A DNA stretch of 64,000 nt from Liquidambar formosana (GCA_039720395.1 CM077826.1:16053962-16117961), one strand, 5' to 3'. Counted from the first letter of the stretch, positions 1 through 11,244 are shown. Notes: generated from the letters alone by a model not told the origin. Numbers and translations: made by a program.

Positions 1-520
1 TCGCTTCTCAATAGTAATAATTTGAAGATGATCACATGTAAAGCTTTTTCCAAAACATGTGCAATCTAAGGGTTTTAGACCTGCCACATATGACATAACT
101 ACTAATTACACAAGTTTGCAGTGGATTTTTTAAAAATGGTCTCAATACGATATCTCAATTTGTCCTTCACAAGCATAAGTGATTTGCCAATTGAGTTTAA
201 CAACTTTGTAGATCTGAATTATTTGGGCCTGAAAGGTACATTTGCACTTAAAATCATTCCCAAAGAGTGCTATGAAGTCTTAAAAACTTGCACGTCTGTT
301 GAACATACATGTTTGAATGTGGTTCATCCCATGTTGCAGTGGAAGATAGTGTTTTGTTTGGTGGATTTGAGACATTGGTAAAGGAACTGGAGTTTTTGAA
401 AGACTTGCATCATTTAAGTGTTTCCATAAAACGTCTCTGTTTTCTTATGTCTTTTAAGCTCTCTGAAGTTACCAAGCTGCACCAGATGTTTATCCACTTG
501 AGTTAGGGAGGGGTTTAGAA
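1..520 (+). pseudogene. NLR leucine-rich-repeat remnant (copy 1)
   Basis: The longest open stretch (121-381) reads as LRR protein, with the pattern SIRYLNLSFTSISDLP followed by NYLGLKG. This is the spacing seen in the LRR domain of CC-NB-LRR (RPS2/RPS5-like) resistance proteins. Before it, positions 1-60 translate to an LxLNNNNLKMI-type repeat, and a TAA at 67-69 interrupts that frame. After 381 the similarity continues in another frame (309-506). No NB-ARC or start lies in the window, so this is the decayed 3' end of a resistance gene. The same fragment with an internal deletion is found at 28440-28800. The family is clear from the motif; any function is unlikely. Confidence 0.72.
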
Positions 521-1136
521 TGTCTAGATATGTCACCTCTAAAAAGGAGGTGTCTGGATGAGCTTAAAATCAGAGATCATAAGCCACCCATTCTTGTATG
601 CATAGAATCTCAATGGCTGTGGTGAGTTACCCATTATTTATAGTTTACATGGCTTTTGTGATCTTAATTGAAAGTCTGCTCCCTCTCTCTCTCTCTCTCT
701 CCCCCCCCCCCCCGCGGCGCGGTGCCAGTCTATGTGCTGGTTTTGCACATTTATTTTAATGGCTTGATAGGTTATGTACCTAACTCCACCACAAACAGCC
801 ACCTTTTTTGTGGTTGTCTAGGCTTCTTTGTTTTTGTTCAATCTTAATTGAAATTATTGGTATCTGGGTGATTCAACTATTCTTTAAGCTCTTCACGATC
901 AGTTTCTCTTTCAATGTATGTTCGTATTCCAATTGTTTGGAGGATTTTTTGTTTTAATGGGTTTTCATAATGACTCTTCTTTCCTTATATTCCCCATTTT
1001 ATTTGGAACTCAATTTCTAGTTATTTCTGTTATGATGGGTGTGGTGGCTCGCTGGTTCTGCTAAAACTTTTGCCTTCTTTTTATCCACTTTATCTGATTT
1101 TTTGTTTCTGGTTTTTAATAAATAGCAGATACCATC

Positions 1137-3241
1137 ATGGGCTTCTCACAGGACATGGATGATGAATATATTAAACTCATACGACGCTTGAATGCACCAA
1201 CGTAGTTTCTTCTCTTTCTTTGTCTGAAAGTTACCTTAGGTCTATTTCAAAGTAGCATGTGAGATTTACACCTATTAGTTTGCTTATCCTGTTTTCAGTG
1301 TTCAAATTGATAATGAAACCTGCAAGAATGCAACGGTTATACGGGTATATATTCCTTCTTTTCTTCCCTTTCATGTACTCTTAACCATCATCTTTGGATT
1401 TTTCTTCTCTAAACTTTCTGTTACTTGCTTCCATTTTATGATGTAGGTGGACAGTGCAAACAAACATCACATACTTGTGGAAGTTGTACAGCTGCTTACT
1501 GATCTCAACCTTATTATTACTAAAGTTAAAATATCTTCTGATGATGGATGGTTCACAGATAGTAAGATTTTTTCTCTCCCCTCCCCTGCAACTTTATTTT
1601 CTCACTATAAAGTTATTTTCCCAATTTTTATAATATGTAATTAATTTTGTCCCCAGTATTCAATGTTACTCATCAAAATGGAAACAAGATTAGAGATGAA
1701 ATGATTTTAGAATATATTAGAGAGGTAAGTCGTATTCTATGTTGCTGTTGTCGTTATTGTTCTTCTTGTTGTTGGTGTTTTTTCCCCCTATTTTTCTCTC
1801 TTTTTTTCTACATACCCACCCGAGTCCATGATTATATCTTCAGTCGCTCGAGCCAGATTCATGGTTTTTATCATCATTAAGAGATTCCAAGGGCGTTAAA
1901 CCATCAATGGACCATACTTCGATCGAGTTTACTGGATATGACCGACCAGGTCTCCTGTCTGAAGTTAGTGCTGTCCTCACCAACCTCAAGTGCAATGTGG
2001 TAAATGCTGAGGTGTGGACCCACAACACCTGGGCTGCTGCGGCGATGCAGATAACCGATGAGGAAACGGGGTCTGCAATAACTGACCCTGAGAGGCTTTC
2101 TAAGATTAAGCAACGTTTATGCAAAGTTCTTAACAATAGCAACAAAATAAGGGCAGCCAAGACAATGGTAGCTGATGGGGTCACTCACACTGGGGAAAGG
2201 CTTCACCAGATGATGTCTGCTGATAGTGATCATTACAAACAAGCAGATGTTGATGGGTTGGATAAGAAGCAAAGGCCAAAGGTGAATGTCGTTAACGACA
2301 AAGACTATTTGGTGGTTACTTTACAGAGTAAGGGTAGGCAGAAACTTCTCTTTGATACGGTTTGCGCTTTGACAGACATGGAATATGTGGTTTATGGAGC
2401 AAATATATATATGGATGCAGAAGGTCTGGAAACTTATCAGGTATATCAATCATTTGTTTTTCCCTATAGTAGAAGATATACATGTGTTTTGGGGGCTGGA
2501 GGGTGGATGAACCTGAATGTGCTTCATTAAAATTGCCTGATTATATAGCCTGAAATACTTTTATTTATGCTTTTGAAGGAATACCATATTAGGCACATTG
2601 ATGGGTCCCCTGTGAAATCAGATACAGAGAGACAAAAATTGATCAAATGTCTTGAAGCAACTATTGAGAGAAGAGTATCTGAGGTAAGAGCACTGTCACA
2701 TATCAGAAACTGTGCTTGAGTGCTTGCGTTTTGTTTTTATAATTGTCAAATGTTTTACCATGTTGGTGCATTTGACAATATGGACATGTTATGTCATAGC
2801 TTGAAAATCAGATTTATTTGAGCTTCCATACCTATGCACATCCGGCTACTTAGATCACATTTTCTGTCTTCTATTTGCTTGTTTTTATCTTTAAGGTTAT
2901 AAAACAAAAGTTCTCACATCTTTTAATTGATGTTTTTTCTGTTCCTTATATGAGAGACGCTCCATACATTATTTAGACAATTCACTTTGTTGTTTCCTAT
3001 CCAGGGAGTGAAACTAGTACTAAGCGCTACTGACAGAGTTGGGCTGCTATATGATGTCACTCGAATCTTCCAAGAAAAAAATCTCAATATCACCAGAGCA
3101 GAAGTGAGAACCAGAGAAGGCAAAGCAGTTGATACATTCTATGTTCGTGATTCATCAGGGTGTCCTGTCGATGAGAGGACCCTAGATTCCATTCGGCAAG
3201 CAATTGGCCAGGCTATACTCCATGTGAATGGCTTGTCCTGA
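1137..3241 (+). CDS. ACR4: ACT-domain-repeat protein, ACR4-like (copy 1)
   Basis: Seven exons with canonical GT/AG borders: 1137-1201, 1299-1344, 1447-1561, 1657-1724, 1844-2440, 2579-2683 and 3005-3241. They join in frame to 410 aa. Four ACT domains lie at about residues 32-95, 122-190, 253-320 and 334-405, including the [11 protein letters not shown] motif of ACT2 and [13 protein letters not shown] of ACT4. ACR proteins resemble the GlnD regulatory domains; they are thought to bind amino acids and have no catalytic site. The start ATG sits 9 nt after an AG, which suggests a 5' UTR intron. Odd points: ACT3 reads KGRQKLLFD where the family and copy 2 have KDRPKLLFD. The protein stops right after ACT4, while a conserved-looking tail (PQESPT) follows in another frame. 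ACR4 versus a close paralogue such as ACR5 cannot be settled here. Confidence 0.88.
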
Positions 3242-4135
3242 AAGGCTAAAATCAGTTCCTCAAGAATCTCCAACCACTAAATTTGGTTATTCGGGTTTGG
3301 TCCTACTCTGGAGGAACTGATTATATAGCTCACTTCCCATGTACGTTGAAACCACCTCAACTGCAAATTCCATTACAGACCTTGGCCTTTTCAGCGATCG
3401 TGTGAATCAAATTTAGAAACACAGCCGTTTACCAGATGAGATAAAGAATTCCATATAGAGAAGTGAAGTGCTTGTAAATACATCTCATTTGCCCTTGTTT
3501 TTTTTTTTTTTCTTAATCTTAATCCTTGTTGGTTTCTATTGATCCAACCCCACATTGGAGTTTGGAGACATGAAAGCAAAGAAGGAATATAGAAATATCT
3601 GAATTGTGTAATAATGGTGAAACATAAACGATTTCAAAGGTGATACAGTTTTTTCACTCTATTTTACAAATTTCATCTCATTTGCTAGCATCATTGCAGT
3701 CAAATGTCTCTTATTATTATTATTCATTTCAAGAAGCTGTTGCTCCAAAATTTTGTGATATGTGTGGCAAAGATTAGAAACTATGTTTAACACTAATCTT
3801 GTGTTCGGTCCTATGGTGTATGCTGGCAAATTTTACCAAAAGACTTGGGTTGGAATTTTAGCCGATACAGTACCTCTCGGAAGAAAATTTAAATGGCCTG
3901 AGTTGCGAAAGAGAGAGAGGAGAAAGAGAGAAGTTAGGTTTACAGTACCTGCCAGTAGAAGATTCCGGTCAGTCTCCTGCCTGAGTTTCAGTAGCTGTCG
4001 TGGAAGAGAGAGTCTGTGCAGAGGATTTTCCGAGGAGAGAAATAGGGAAAAGGCCCATTTGGGTTGTGTGGACTTTTGGGCCCGGGATTTGCCGAAAGGC
4101 TTGCTCAGTTCTGTTCTCCAAACAATATGTACGTC

Positions 4136-4352
4136 TTTTTTATTATTATTATTATTATTTTTTACGGTCAGGGTGTTCGGGTCAGTTTGCACGCACCTCA
4201 ACTAAATTAATTCCCAGGCGATCTTAAGGGTGCACTCCCCCACATCGCCCTAGTGTATTCAGGAATTAATTTATGGAGTGCTAAAGAAATCGAATCCAGG
4301 TTGATAGAATAGAGAGGTTCTTCTCCTACCAACTGGACTAACTCCCTTGGGT
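4136..4352 (-). mobile_element. tRNA-derived SINE, minus strand
   Basis: Read on the minus strand, the 217-bp segment begins with a tRNA-like head holding a box-A-like TTAGTCCAGTTGG and a box-B-like GGATTCGATTT. It ends in (TAA)n and a short A-tail (4136-4160 on the plus strand). It is flanked by near-perfect 11-bp direct repeats, ATATGTACGTC (4125-4135) and ATATATACCTC (4353-4363). The duplicated locus has an uninterrupted empty site at 33564-33574, which is direct evidence of insertion after the duplication. Confidence 0.85.
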
Positions 4353-5169
4353 ATATATACCTCTCCTTTAGAGTCGCAAAGAATTAGAAATGCTATTTTG
4401 AAAAAAATAAAAAGTTCTATTGATACCTTGTGTATTTATTCTTACAATCTGTAAGTAATAATAATAATATTTTCGCAATCCAATTGTTGTAGCAGGAGAA
4501 AAACTTGTATGTAACAATGACACAGTTGATGTGGTGTTATGGGCTAATGAGAGTTAAGCAAAATGAGATTGTTAGAATATTTTTTTGTCCTACAATCTCA
4601 TTTTGCTTGGATCTTATTAACTCGTGACATCATGTGATGGTATCATAGTTACATGAAAGACTCGTTATTTTAGTAGATATTTTTTATGTGCATCATGTAT
4701 GTTAAACTTTAAGTAAATAGGAGCTTAAGAGTTATATAATTCGTAAAGTGTCCTAAATTATAATTTTATAAGTTTTCTTTATGTGTACCCTAAAGACACA
4801 AGCTAAGTTGTAATTAATTACCTAATCATTGCATGAGAAATGATGAATATACATATAAAATTGTAAAAATTGCTTAGAAAAATATGAAAATGCTTGGAAA
4901 ATAATATTAACACATTTTTCCGTACAATGATTGTGTCATTAATTATAACTTAACATGTGCCAAAAAACACTAATTTTATTTAGGTAAATTGCAGATAACC
5001 AATGGCTTTGATCCTTTACTCAACCACAAGTTCCAGATAAAACAATATAGTGCATTGAAAAAGTCATGAGAATATAAAGAGCATGATTATCTGCTCTGGC
5101 GACTCCTTTTATTTCCACTTTAATACTTTGTATTTAGTCCATTTTAAACCCCTAGCAATATGAAATACT

Positions 5170-5470
5170 GTTATGCTGGGTTGCTGCAGCTCTGTGGCGC
5201 ATTGCAGAGGGAGAAAGTTCCAATGCTGTAAAAGAATTGAAGCACGATGGAGTGTACACTTTTTCATTGAAGGCGATAATAGGAATCAATCAGCAGTATG
5301 TAGTGGTGGCTTAATTAGCAAATTCTCTGATAGCTCTAGATGCCTTTTTGAACAAAAGTAAGTCGCAATTCCTACTATGAGCAATGCGCAGTAATTCTGC
5401 TAAAGGACAAGATCTGTTCTCGCCGCATGTGATGGTCTTGTCGCCTTATACTGTAAGAATATATATATAT
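5170..5470 (+). pseudogene. Unrecognised coding relic (copy a)
   Basis: One frame reads as a plausible protein fragment, with WRIAEGESSNAVKELKHDG, then VYTFSLKAIIGINQQYVVV, then after a stop SLIALDAFLN and GQDLFSPHVMV. Related sequence lies at 34400-34640 and, more diverged, at 6535-6750. I do not recognise the family. Conservation of the motif in three places suggests an old exon or a TE-borne coding segment. No splice model could be built. Confidence 0.4.
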
Positions 5471-5765
5471 ATATATATATATTTTTAACCCCAATTGAAT
5501 CTTTCTTCCACATATATTGATCGATCACCATCAATCAATATTTTTCTACCAAGTGATTATGACATATTTACTGGATGACCTAAGTTTTCGCAACGAAATT
5601 GTACAGCAGTCCTGAGGAAGGTTTCAAAATGAAAACATCACATCACACGAGCGTCGAAAGCATCATGACTAGGTATCATACCTAGTCAGGGCTGTACGAC
5701 AGGAATTAGTCAATATCGAATATCATTTTTATTTAATATCTTTGGAAGTCAATAAATAGATTTTG

Positions 5766-6232
5766 ACATCTACATTATGTCCATTGTATTAAAATATTTC
5801 AATACTCGAAACAATTGTTTTAACATTTATATCTATAATTATCTCCGTATTTTTTGAGTCTTGAGATCACTCTCAACTTCAATATCATTTTTCCTAGCCC
5901 TGCATATTTGAAACTGTGTTTGGACATAGGGAAGTGGAGAAAAGAAAAGAAATAGGAGAAAAAGATTTACTTTTCCTTTTTTTTTTTAGAGAGTAATGAC
6001 AACCAAATTATGACCATAAATGATTTTAAAAAAAACTTATAATTTATTATTTTTGTGATCATAATTTGGTTATGTAGCAATGACAATCTATCATGTAAGC
6101 ATTTTCTCAAAAAAAATGGAAGGATTCTAAAACCCTTCCAAGGTCCACTTTTCTAGAAAGAAAGTGAAAGGAAAAACATTTTAATGAAATTTTCATAAGA
6201 TTCGTTTTGCCCATCAATTAATGAAGGAATTT
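5766..6232. other. Intergenic, no gene seen
   Basis: AT-rich sequence without a credible reading frame. The first ~150 bp resembles 9060-9250. A short inverted pair (TAATGACAACCAAATTATGACCA near 5994 and its partner near 6058) could be a small MITE relic, but no target duplication was found. Confidence 0.5.
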
Positions 6233-6241
6233 TTTAAAATG

Positions 6242-6392
6242 GGGAATTACAGATAGGTCTGGCTGCGGGAAAATAATTACAATTACTAGTCATGCATAGT
6301 TAAGTTAGTTGTCATTTACTGAGAAGTTAATAGCCATTTGTATTGAACTATAATTGTTTGCTTGTAGGGAGACCTATTTGTAATTCCCCCAA
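6242..6392. mobile_element. MITE, MULE-like (9-bp TSD)
   Basis: A 151-bp segment with terminal inverted repeats: GGGAATTACAGATAGGTCT at the left end and AGACCTATTTGTAATTCCC at the right. The 9-bp direct repeat TTTAAAATG flanks it at 6233-6241 and 6393-6401. A 9-bp duplication points to the Mutator superfamily. The element is too short to encode anything. A few bases of right-end asymmetry leave the exact boundary uncertain. Confidence 0.7.
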
Positions 6393-6534
6393 TTTAAAAT
6401 GACATTTGGCTCCAGCTTTCAATAACAAAGGGTAGGGGAATATTAGTAATATATGTATATTTTCCTTTACTTTCTTTCCAACTCTCAAAGAAAAAGGGAA
6501 GAAAGCACTTTCTTTTTCATATTAACTCTCAAAC

Positions 6535-6750
6535 AGGAGAAAGAAAATCCAATGCTGTAAAAAAAGCTACTTTTGCATAGAAGGCAATTGTGGTAATCAA
6601 GCAGCAGTATGTAGAGGTGGCTTAGCAAATTCTCTAATAGCTCTGGATACCTTTTTGAACAAAAATAAGTTGCAATTCCAATTATGAGAAATTCCCAGTA
6701 ATTGCTAATGGACAAGATCTGTTCTCACCACATGTGGTGGTCTTCATGCC
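6535..6750 (+). pseudogene. Unrecognised coding relic (copy c, degraded)
   Basis: Diverged repeat of 5200-5430: CCAATGCTGTAAA, AGCAGCAGTATGTAG, CTCTAATAGCTCTGGATAC and GGACAAGATCTGTTCTC align in order with small indels. It lies about 1.2 kb downstream of the parent copy. Together with the 9060-9250 repeat it suggests an older local tandem duplication, later split by the transposons between them. Confidence 0.5.
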
Positions 6751-7427
6751 CTTTGTTTTGTATAGCAATTACACAAGTTCGTGTTTTGTTTGGATGAAGA
6801 TTATATGGGGTTGGCTTAATTATCAAAACGAAATAAAATAGGACGATCTGCCTTGAGGCTTCTGGTTATCATTCCACACGGATCTCTCGTCTTGCTACAT
6901 AGGATTTACCTCCAAAACGATTATTTTCCAAGGAGCATGGATTCTCTCCAAGCACTAGACATGTTCAATGAAATCTGAACCATTCATATGACACAGATGG
7001 TTCAGATTTCACGTCAATAATTTTTTTTTTGTTCTCTCATTATGACATCTCCAGTGAATTGGCTAATTTTTCTCAAGGAAATTGTAGCGTGAAATTTGGT
7101 GTCCTCAGTCGAATCATAATATACCATACTGCTAATCATTGCCCTGTGAATAATAATCATGTGTGAGATATCTCAGATTAAAATGTGTGCTATTACTATA
7201 TTTTAGCAATAGCACATTTTATTGGTGCTCAAATGGTGTGTTAAACTGCAATAGCTCATCCTTATATTATATTTGGTACACCCTTAAACTAAAATAATAT
7301 AAAGTTAGTTAAAAGAAAGAAGTAGATGGTGGTTATACAAAAAAATACATATTGTATTATTTGTACCATTGAAGCATATTGTGTCAAATTATAATATTTG
7401 ACACTGTAGCATGTGCTAAAATAACAA
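6751..7427. other. Intergenic; left part of an older MITE
   Basis: No gene is seen. From about 7161 (GTGTGAGATATCTCAG) the sequence resembles the reverse complement of 8918-8947. This suggests that the Pack-MULE landed inside an older short inverted-repeat element. Confidence 0.4.
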
Positions 7428-7436
7428 TAGTACAAA

Positions 7437-8902
7437 GGGTAAAATGCAATAAACCTCTTCCTATTATTACCCATTTTGCAGGTTACCCCCCTTCTAATAA
7501 AAAACCCATAAAAAAACCCCCTATATTGTCTAGGGTTAGCAAATTACTACCCTCTATCCACTCACCGTTAAGTAAACTAATAGAAAAGCATCACGTGACT
7601 GGCACATGATGCTGTAAAAGCAATTTTAAGACCATTATGCCTTTGAAACTGTTACAATTGTAGCAACCCACCGTTGCTCATCTAGCCCGCCGATGAAATG
7701 GTAGATCCATGAGAAAGGGCCAAATCCATGGTCATTGATTTGCAAATCTACTGGATTTTGAGGGATTAGGGTTTGTGGTGTGTTTGGATTAAAGGAAAGT
7801 GAGGGAATTTGAGGGATTATATTTGATTTTAATAGAAAATGTTCTGGCATTTATTTTGAGCCATGGGCGGCGACAATGGAAGCAATGGCCATGGCTTTCT
7901 CAAAAAATTTTATTTAAAAAAAAAAAAAACCAAAGAAAGATCGGAGAAGATTTCTCGAAGAGAAAAGGGAGAGAAGGCGTTACCGGTGTCAACTTGCTAG
8001 AAAAAAAAAAATAAATTTTGGGTTCCAAACCATAAACCATGGAGTTTTAGTACTAGCAATGGAGTTCCAAACCAGGAAGGACCTATATGGCAACAATTGG
8101 GAGCGAGAGACCCATCATACCCACGTGCTGTTGCTTGAGAATTCCACCCACCTTAGCGTTCTAAGCAAGATTCTGATCCACCTGATTAGTTTAAAAGCCA
8201 ATTCGAACAAAGCCCAATCGGTTGGTGTACTAGTCAGTCATTTCTATTTTGAAAAGAAGCTCAGAGAGCTCTGAGAGAAAGAGAGAGATCAGTGAGTGAG
8301 AGATGGGGTTAGAGTTACTGGCTTCCAGAACTTTGAGAACCACCACTATCCTTTCCAAATCCTAAAGGATTTTTGCTTCACAGAACCAGCAATGCCCTCA
8401 GAAGAATCGTCTCCACACTAGAACTCTAGAACCCTGAAGCAGCAGCTGTGGCCCAACTCGACCCCACCCTAGATCTCCCACCCCAAACCCTAGTAGTTGG
8501 AGCCAAGGTTCACTTACCTAACCCGGATGATGCCATCGAGGTCTTCGTCAATGGCTACCCCATCAAAATTCCCAAGGGCATGACGGTTCTGTAGGTCTGC
8601 GAGGTCGCTGGCATCGACATTCCTAGGTTCTGCTACCACAGCCGCCTTTCCATCGCCGACAATTATCGAATGTGTTTAGTCGAAGTCGAGAAGTTTCCTA
8701 AGCTCGTCGCTTCTTGTGCCATGCCTGCTCTTCTTGGTTGGGAACGTAGCGTTTCATACAACGGTATAATTGACTTTTACTTCTTCTATTAACGCCATAA
8801 GCCCCTGGGTTAGTATAGGGGGTTTTTTGGTGGGTTTTTTTTATTAAAGGGGGTAACCTGTAAAATAGGTAATAATAGGAGGGAGTTTATTGCATTTTAT
8901 CT
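7437..8902 (+). mobile_element. Pack-MULE carrying an NDUFS1 gene fragment
   Basis: A 1466-bp element. Its ends are inverted repeats of about 80-100 bp: the left end (7437-7535, starting GGGTAAAATGCAATAAAC) matches the reverse complement of the right end (about 8810-8902). A perfect 9-bp target duplication, TAGTACAAA, lies at 7428-7436 and 8903-8911, the hallmark of Mutator-like elements. It encodes no transposase. The interior holds the start of the mitochondrial complex I 75-kDa subunit gene (from 8303) and other unassigned sequence (7640-8300). This fits the Pack-MULE definition. Confidence 0.88.
8303..8750 (+). pseudogene. Captured NDUFS1 (complex I 75-kDa subunit) 5' fragment
   Basis: The segment begins with an ATG and a typical presequence (MGLELLASRTLRTT). 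With indels and stops it then reads [48 protein letters not shown] and [10 protein letters not shown]. This is the N-terminal 2Fe-2S ferredoxin-like domain of the mitochondrial NADH:ubiquinone oxidoreductase 75-kDa subunit. The C-x-x-C region reads YRMC where the family has CRMC, so one cluster ligand is lost. A TAG replaces the residue after KGMTVL. The purine-rich sequence before the ATG (8250-8302) may be captured 5' UTR. The fragment stops at the MULE right end, so only about the first 120 residues were taken. Confidence 0.82.
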
Positions 8903-8984
8903 TAGTACAAATAATATAACTCACACCATCGGAGATGCTCTCACACAAGGCATTTGAAAGCATCACAAGGTTAATCGGAGAATC

Positions 8985-9250
8985 AAATTGGAAAATCCAT
9001 TGCCTAGTAAGGGCTTTACACAACAGGAATTAATCAATATGGAATATCTTTAGCATCTTTGGACGCCAATAACTATATTTTGACAACAATGTCATGTCCA
9101 TCGTATTAAAATATTTCAATATTTTAAAAAAACCTTTCAACATCGATTAATGGCAGTATCGATATCAATCTACAATTATGTCCATATTTTTTGAGCCTCT
9201 ACAAGAACACTTCCCTTCAATTCTTTTTCCTGGCTTTGCAATCTGCATAT
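8985..9250 (+). repeat. Dispersed repeat of 5690-5910
   Basis: GGGCTTTACA-CAGGAATTA, TCAATATGGAATATCTTT, TTTGACAACAATGTCATGTCC and GTATTAAAATATTTCAATA follow in the same order as at 5685-5800, and the match continues to CTTCAAT-TCT-TTTTCCTGGC near 9225. This is the third appearance of the 3' flank of the ACR block. Confidence 0.65.
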
Positions 9251-9666
9251 TTGAAACAAGTAGGTTCACACACATTTTCAGTTGGGAACGGACTTTTTAG
9301 GACAATACTTGGCTCCTTCTATATGAGGAGCAGTTTCTCCTCTAAGGTGATATGGCATGTTTTCCAATCGACACGTATCATAAATGATAGAAGTTTCATG
9401 TTGTTTCCTGTGATTTTAATAAGGTTGGAGTGCTTCTCTCTACCCTTTTCTCGCAAAGACCAAAATACCCGATTTCCACTGCGAGTAACATACACACTCT
9501 GCATCCTTCCCTCTTCGTCTTTTTCCACTCTCTCTCCCCCTAATTTCCTTGATTGGTGATGATGCCAGTGACCAACTTCCGAACTCCTTCCTTCCAAACC
9601 GTCCAAAGAAACAATGATGAAAAAAAAGGAGCAGAAGAAACTCGATTGTCGAACATTAATGGAGTT
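9251..9666. other. Intergenic, insertion site of the LTR element
   Basis: No gene is recognised. A CT-rich stretch (9500-9550) resembles a leader. The last five bases (GAGTT, 9662-9666) are the target duplicated by the retrotransposon insertion. Confidence 0.5.
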
Positions 9667-11039
9667 TGATAAGCACAAAATATTCATTGAAATTACTCCC
9701 TAATTTATATTTTCTAGTTATTTTATTATATTTAATTTTGTGTGTTTAAAGTGTTCTTGATTTATTGCAGGGCTGTAGAGTTTCTATCAGAAAAGATGAT
9801 AATCAGGACTACTTAAGCTAATAAATACAACTTGAAATGGGTTTCTCACCTACCTAAAATTTCATGGAGCTGCAACAAGAGTTGGGTCAACAATTTTGAA
9901 GATTTGAGCAGCTGAAATTCAAAGTTAGGTAAAGAAATTCATGATCCCAAAATCAGCAGCAAATCTGGACAGATTGACCAAGTTTTGGTAATCTGGCCAT
10001 AACTTGTGATTCCCATATCCGATTTGGGTGAAATTTGTGGCTCTGGAAAGAGGACTTAAAGAGCTACAATTGTTTAGTTTATGGCATTTCCTGATTCAAA
10101 CGTCTTCCAAGTCAAAAATGAGCTGGAAGTAGACTTATTTGCAAAAATCTGAATCTGGCAGCATTTGTCAAAGTGAGAACATGGGCAACCAAGAATTCAA
10201 AGAAAGTGGGCATTGCTTTTGACTTGTTGGATCAGCTGGATCCTTCCCCCATCTCCTATAAATACCAAGGGAATTCACATAACAAAGGGGAGAGGAGAGA
10301 AAAAAGAGGAGGAGGTACAAAGGTGGCAAAGGGGAGAGACTAGTTCTTGGTTATCTACATGGCCAACTAATCTTTGTCTTAGGGGGGAGATGAAGCCCTA
10401 ATCAAGTATGGTGTATTTTATTGTATTGTGTTGTTGATTTGATTATTTGTGTATGAGGATTGCATAACTAAGAGGATTGTATTATTGATACAATTGGTTT
10501 TAATGTTTTTATCTCAAATTGTGTTTAATTTCTGTGATTTTAAATACAATGGTTATGCAATAGTTTTCACTGTGCATATATTTGGAGATTAAGATGATTC
10601 ATGCTTAGACAAGATGAGTCGTGCTCACAAATTAGTTTAAAGTAGAATAGGTGAGACGGTTCATGCTATATCTTTGATGAGTTATGCCTAATTTACAAAT
10701 ACATGAATATTTCTTGATGATGTCATTGAGCTTGTAGCTACAATGAGTCTTGCTCATACCAAATAATAATTTCTTGAAACACGTTACAATAAGTGCATTT
10801 TTTATACAAGATTAGTGGTGAATTCGAGACCCTAAGTATTTCCTTTCTTGAAGAAAATATAAATTTATTTTGCTTGCATTCCATAGAGTTCAAAACTACA
10901 AAAATCATCTTTGTGAATTATTTTAGTATTCAGTTTTCAAAATTAAAATAATCCCAGTACAGTCCCTGTGGTACGACACCCGTACTACCACTATATACAA
11001 ATTCTTGCATCCTACGGGTAATTGATTTTGACACGATCA
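9667..11039 (+). repeat. 5' LTR
   Basis: 1373 bp beginning TGATAAGCAC and ending ACACGATCA. It has the same length as the 3' LTR and matched it in every line compared. A TATAAAT at about 10257-10263 followed by a purine-rich tract (10285-10340) is a plausible U3/R promoter. Confidence 0.95.
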
Positions 11040-11045
11040 AATTTT

Positions 11046-11063
11046 TGGCGCCGTTGCCGGGGA
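11046..11063 (+). other. Primer-binding site (tRNA-Asp type)
   Basis: TGGCGCCGTTGCCGGGGA lies six bases after the 5' LTR. It resembles the complement of the 3' end of a tRNA-Asp, the usual primer type of Athila/Tat elements. Confidence 0.85.
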
Positions 11064-11244
11064 CTGTCAGTGCGATTGCGTTAATTAGAGAATTGATATT
11101 CTACTATAATTCTTAGTTTAGAATTTTTTTTGTTTTTACTAATTTTTTTTTCTCATGTGCAGGTAATTGGTAGACTACATAGACAAGCAGACATTAAGCT
11201 AAAAAATAAAAATAAAAATAAATTTTTTTTTTTTTAATGCTATT

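Larger units (their letters stand above)
1..5765 (+). repeat. Segmental duplication, copy 1 (LRR remnant + ACR gene + 3' flank)
   Basis: The LRR remnant, the complete ACR gene with its introns, and about 2.5 kb of downstream DNA match 28465-34964 in the same order and orientation, introns included. Similarity stops at about 5765 (AATAGATTT). Copy 1 continues into DNA that recurs at 9060-9250, while copy 2 switches to unrelated sequence. The left limit lies outside the window. Confidence 0.9.

Noticed and set aside
3762..4205. 147-aa frame downstream of ACR copy 1
   Set aside because: Arg/Ser/Phe-rich, not kept in copy 2, and its end is inside the SINE.
10213..10401. 62-aa frame repeated at 20905-21093
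   Set aside because: Lies in the two LTRs; identical because the LTRs are, not because of coding.
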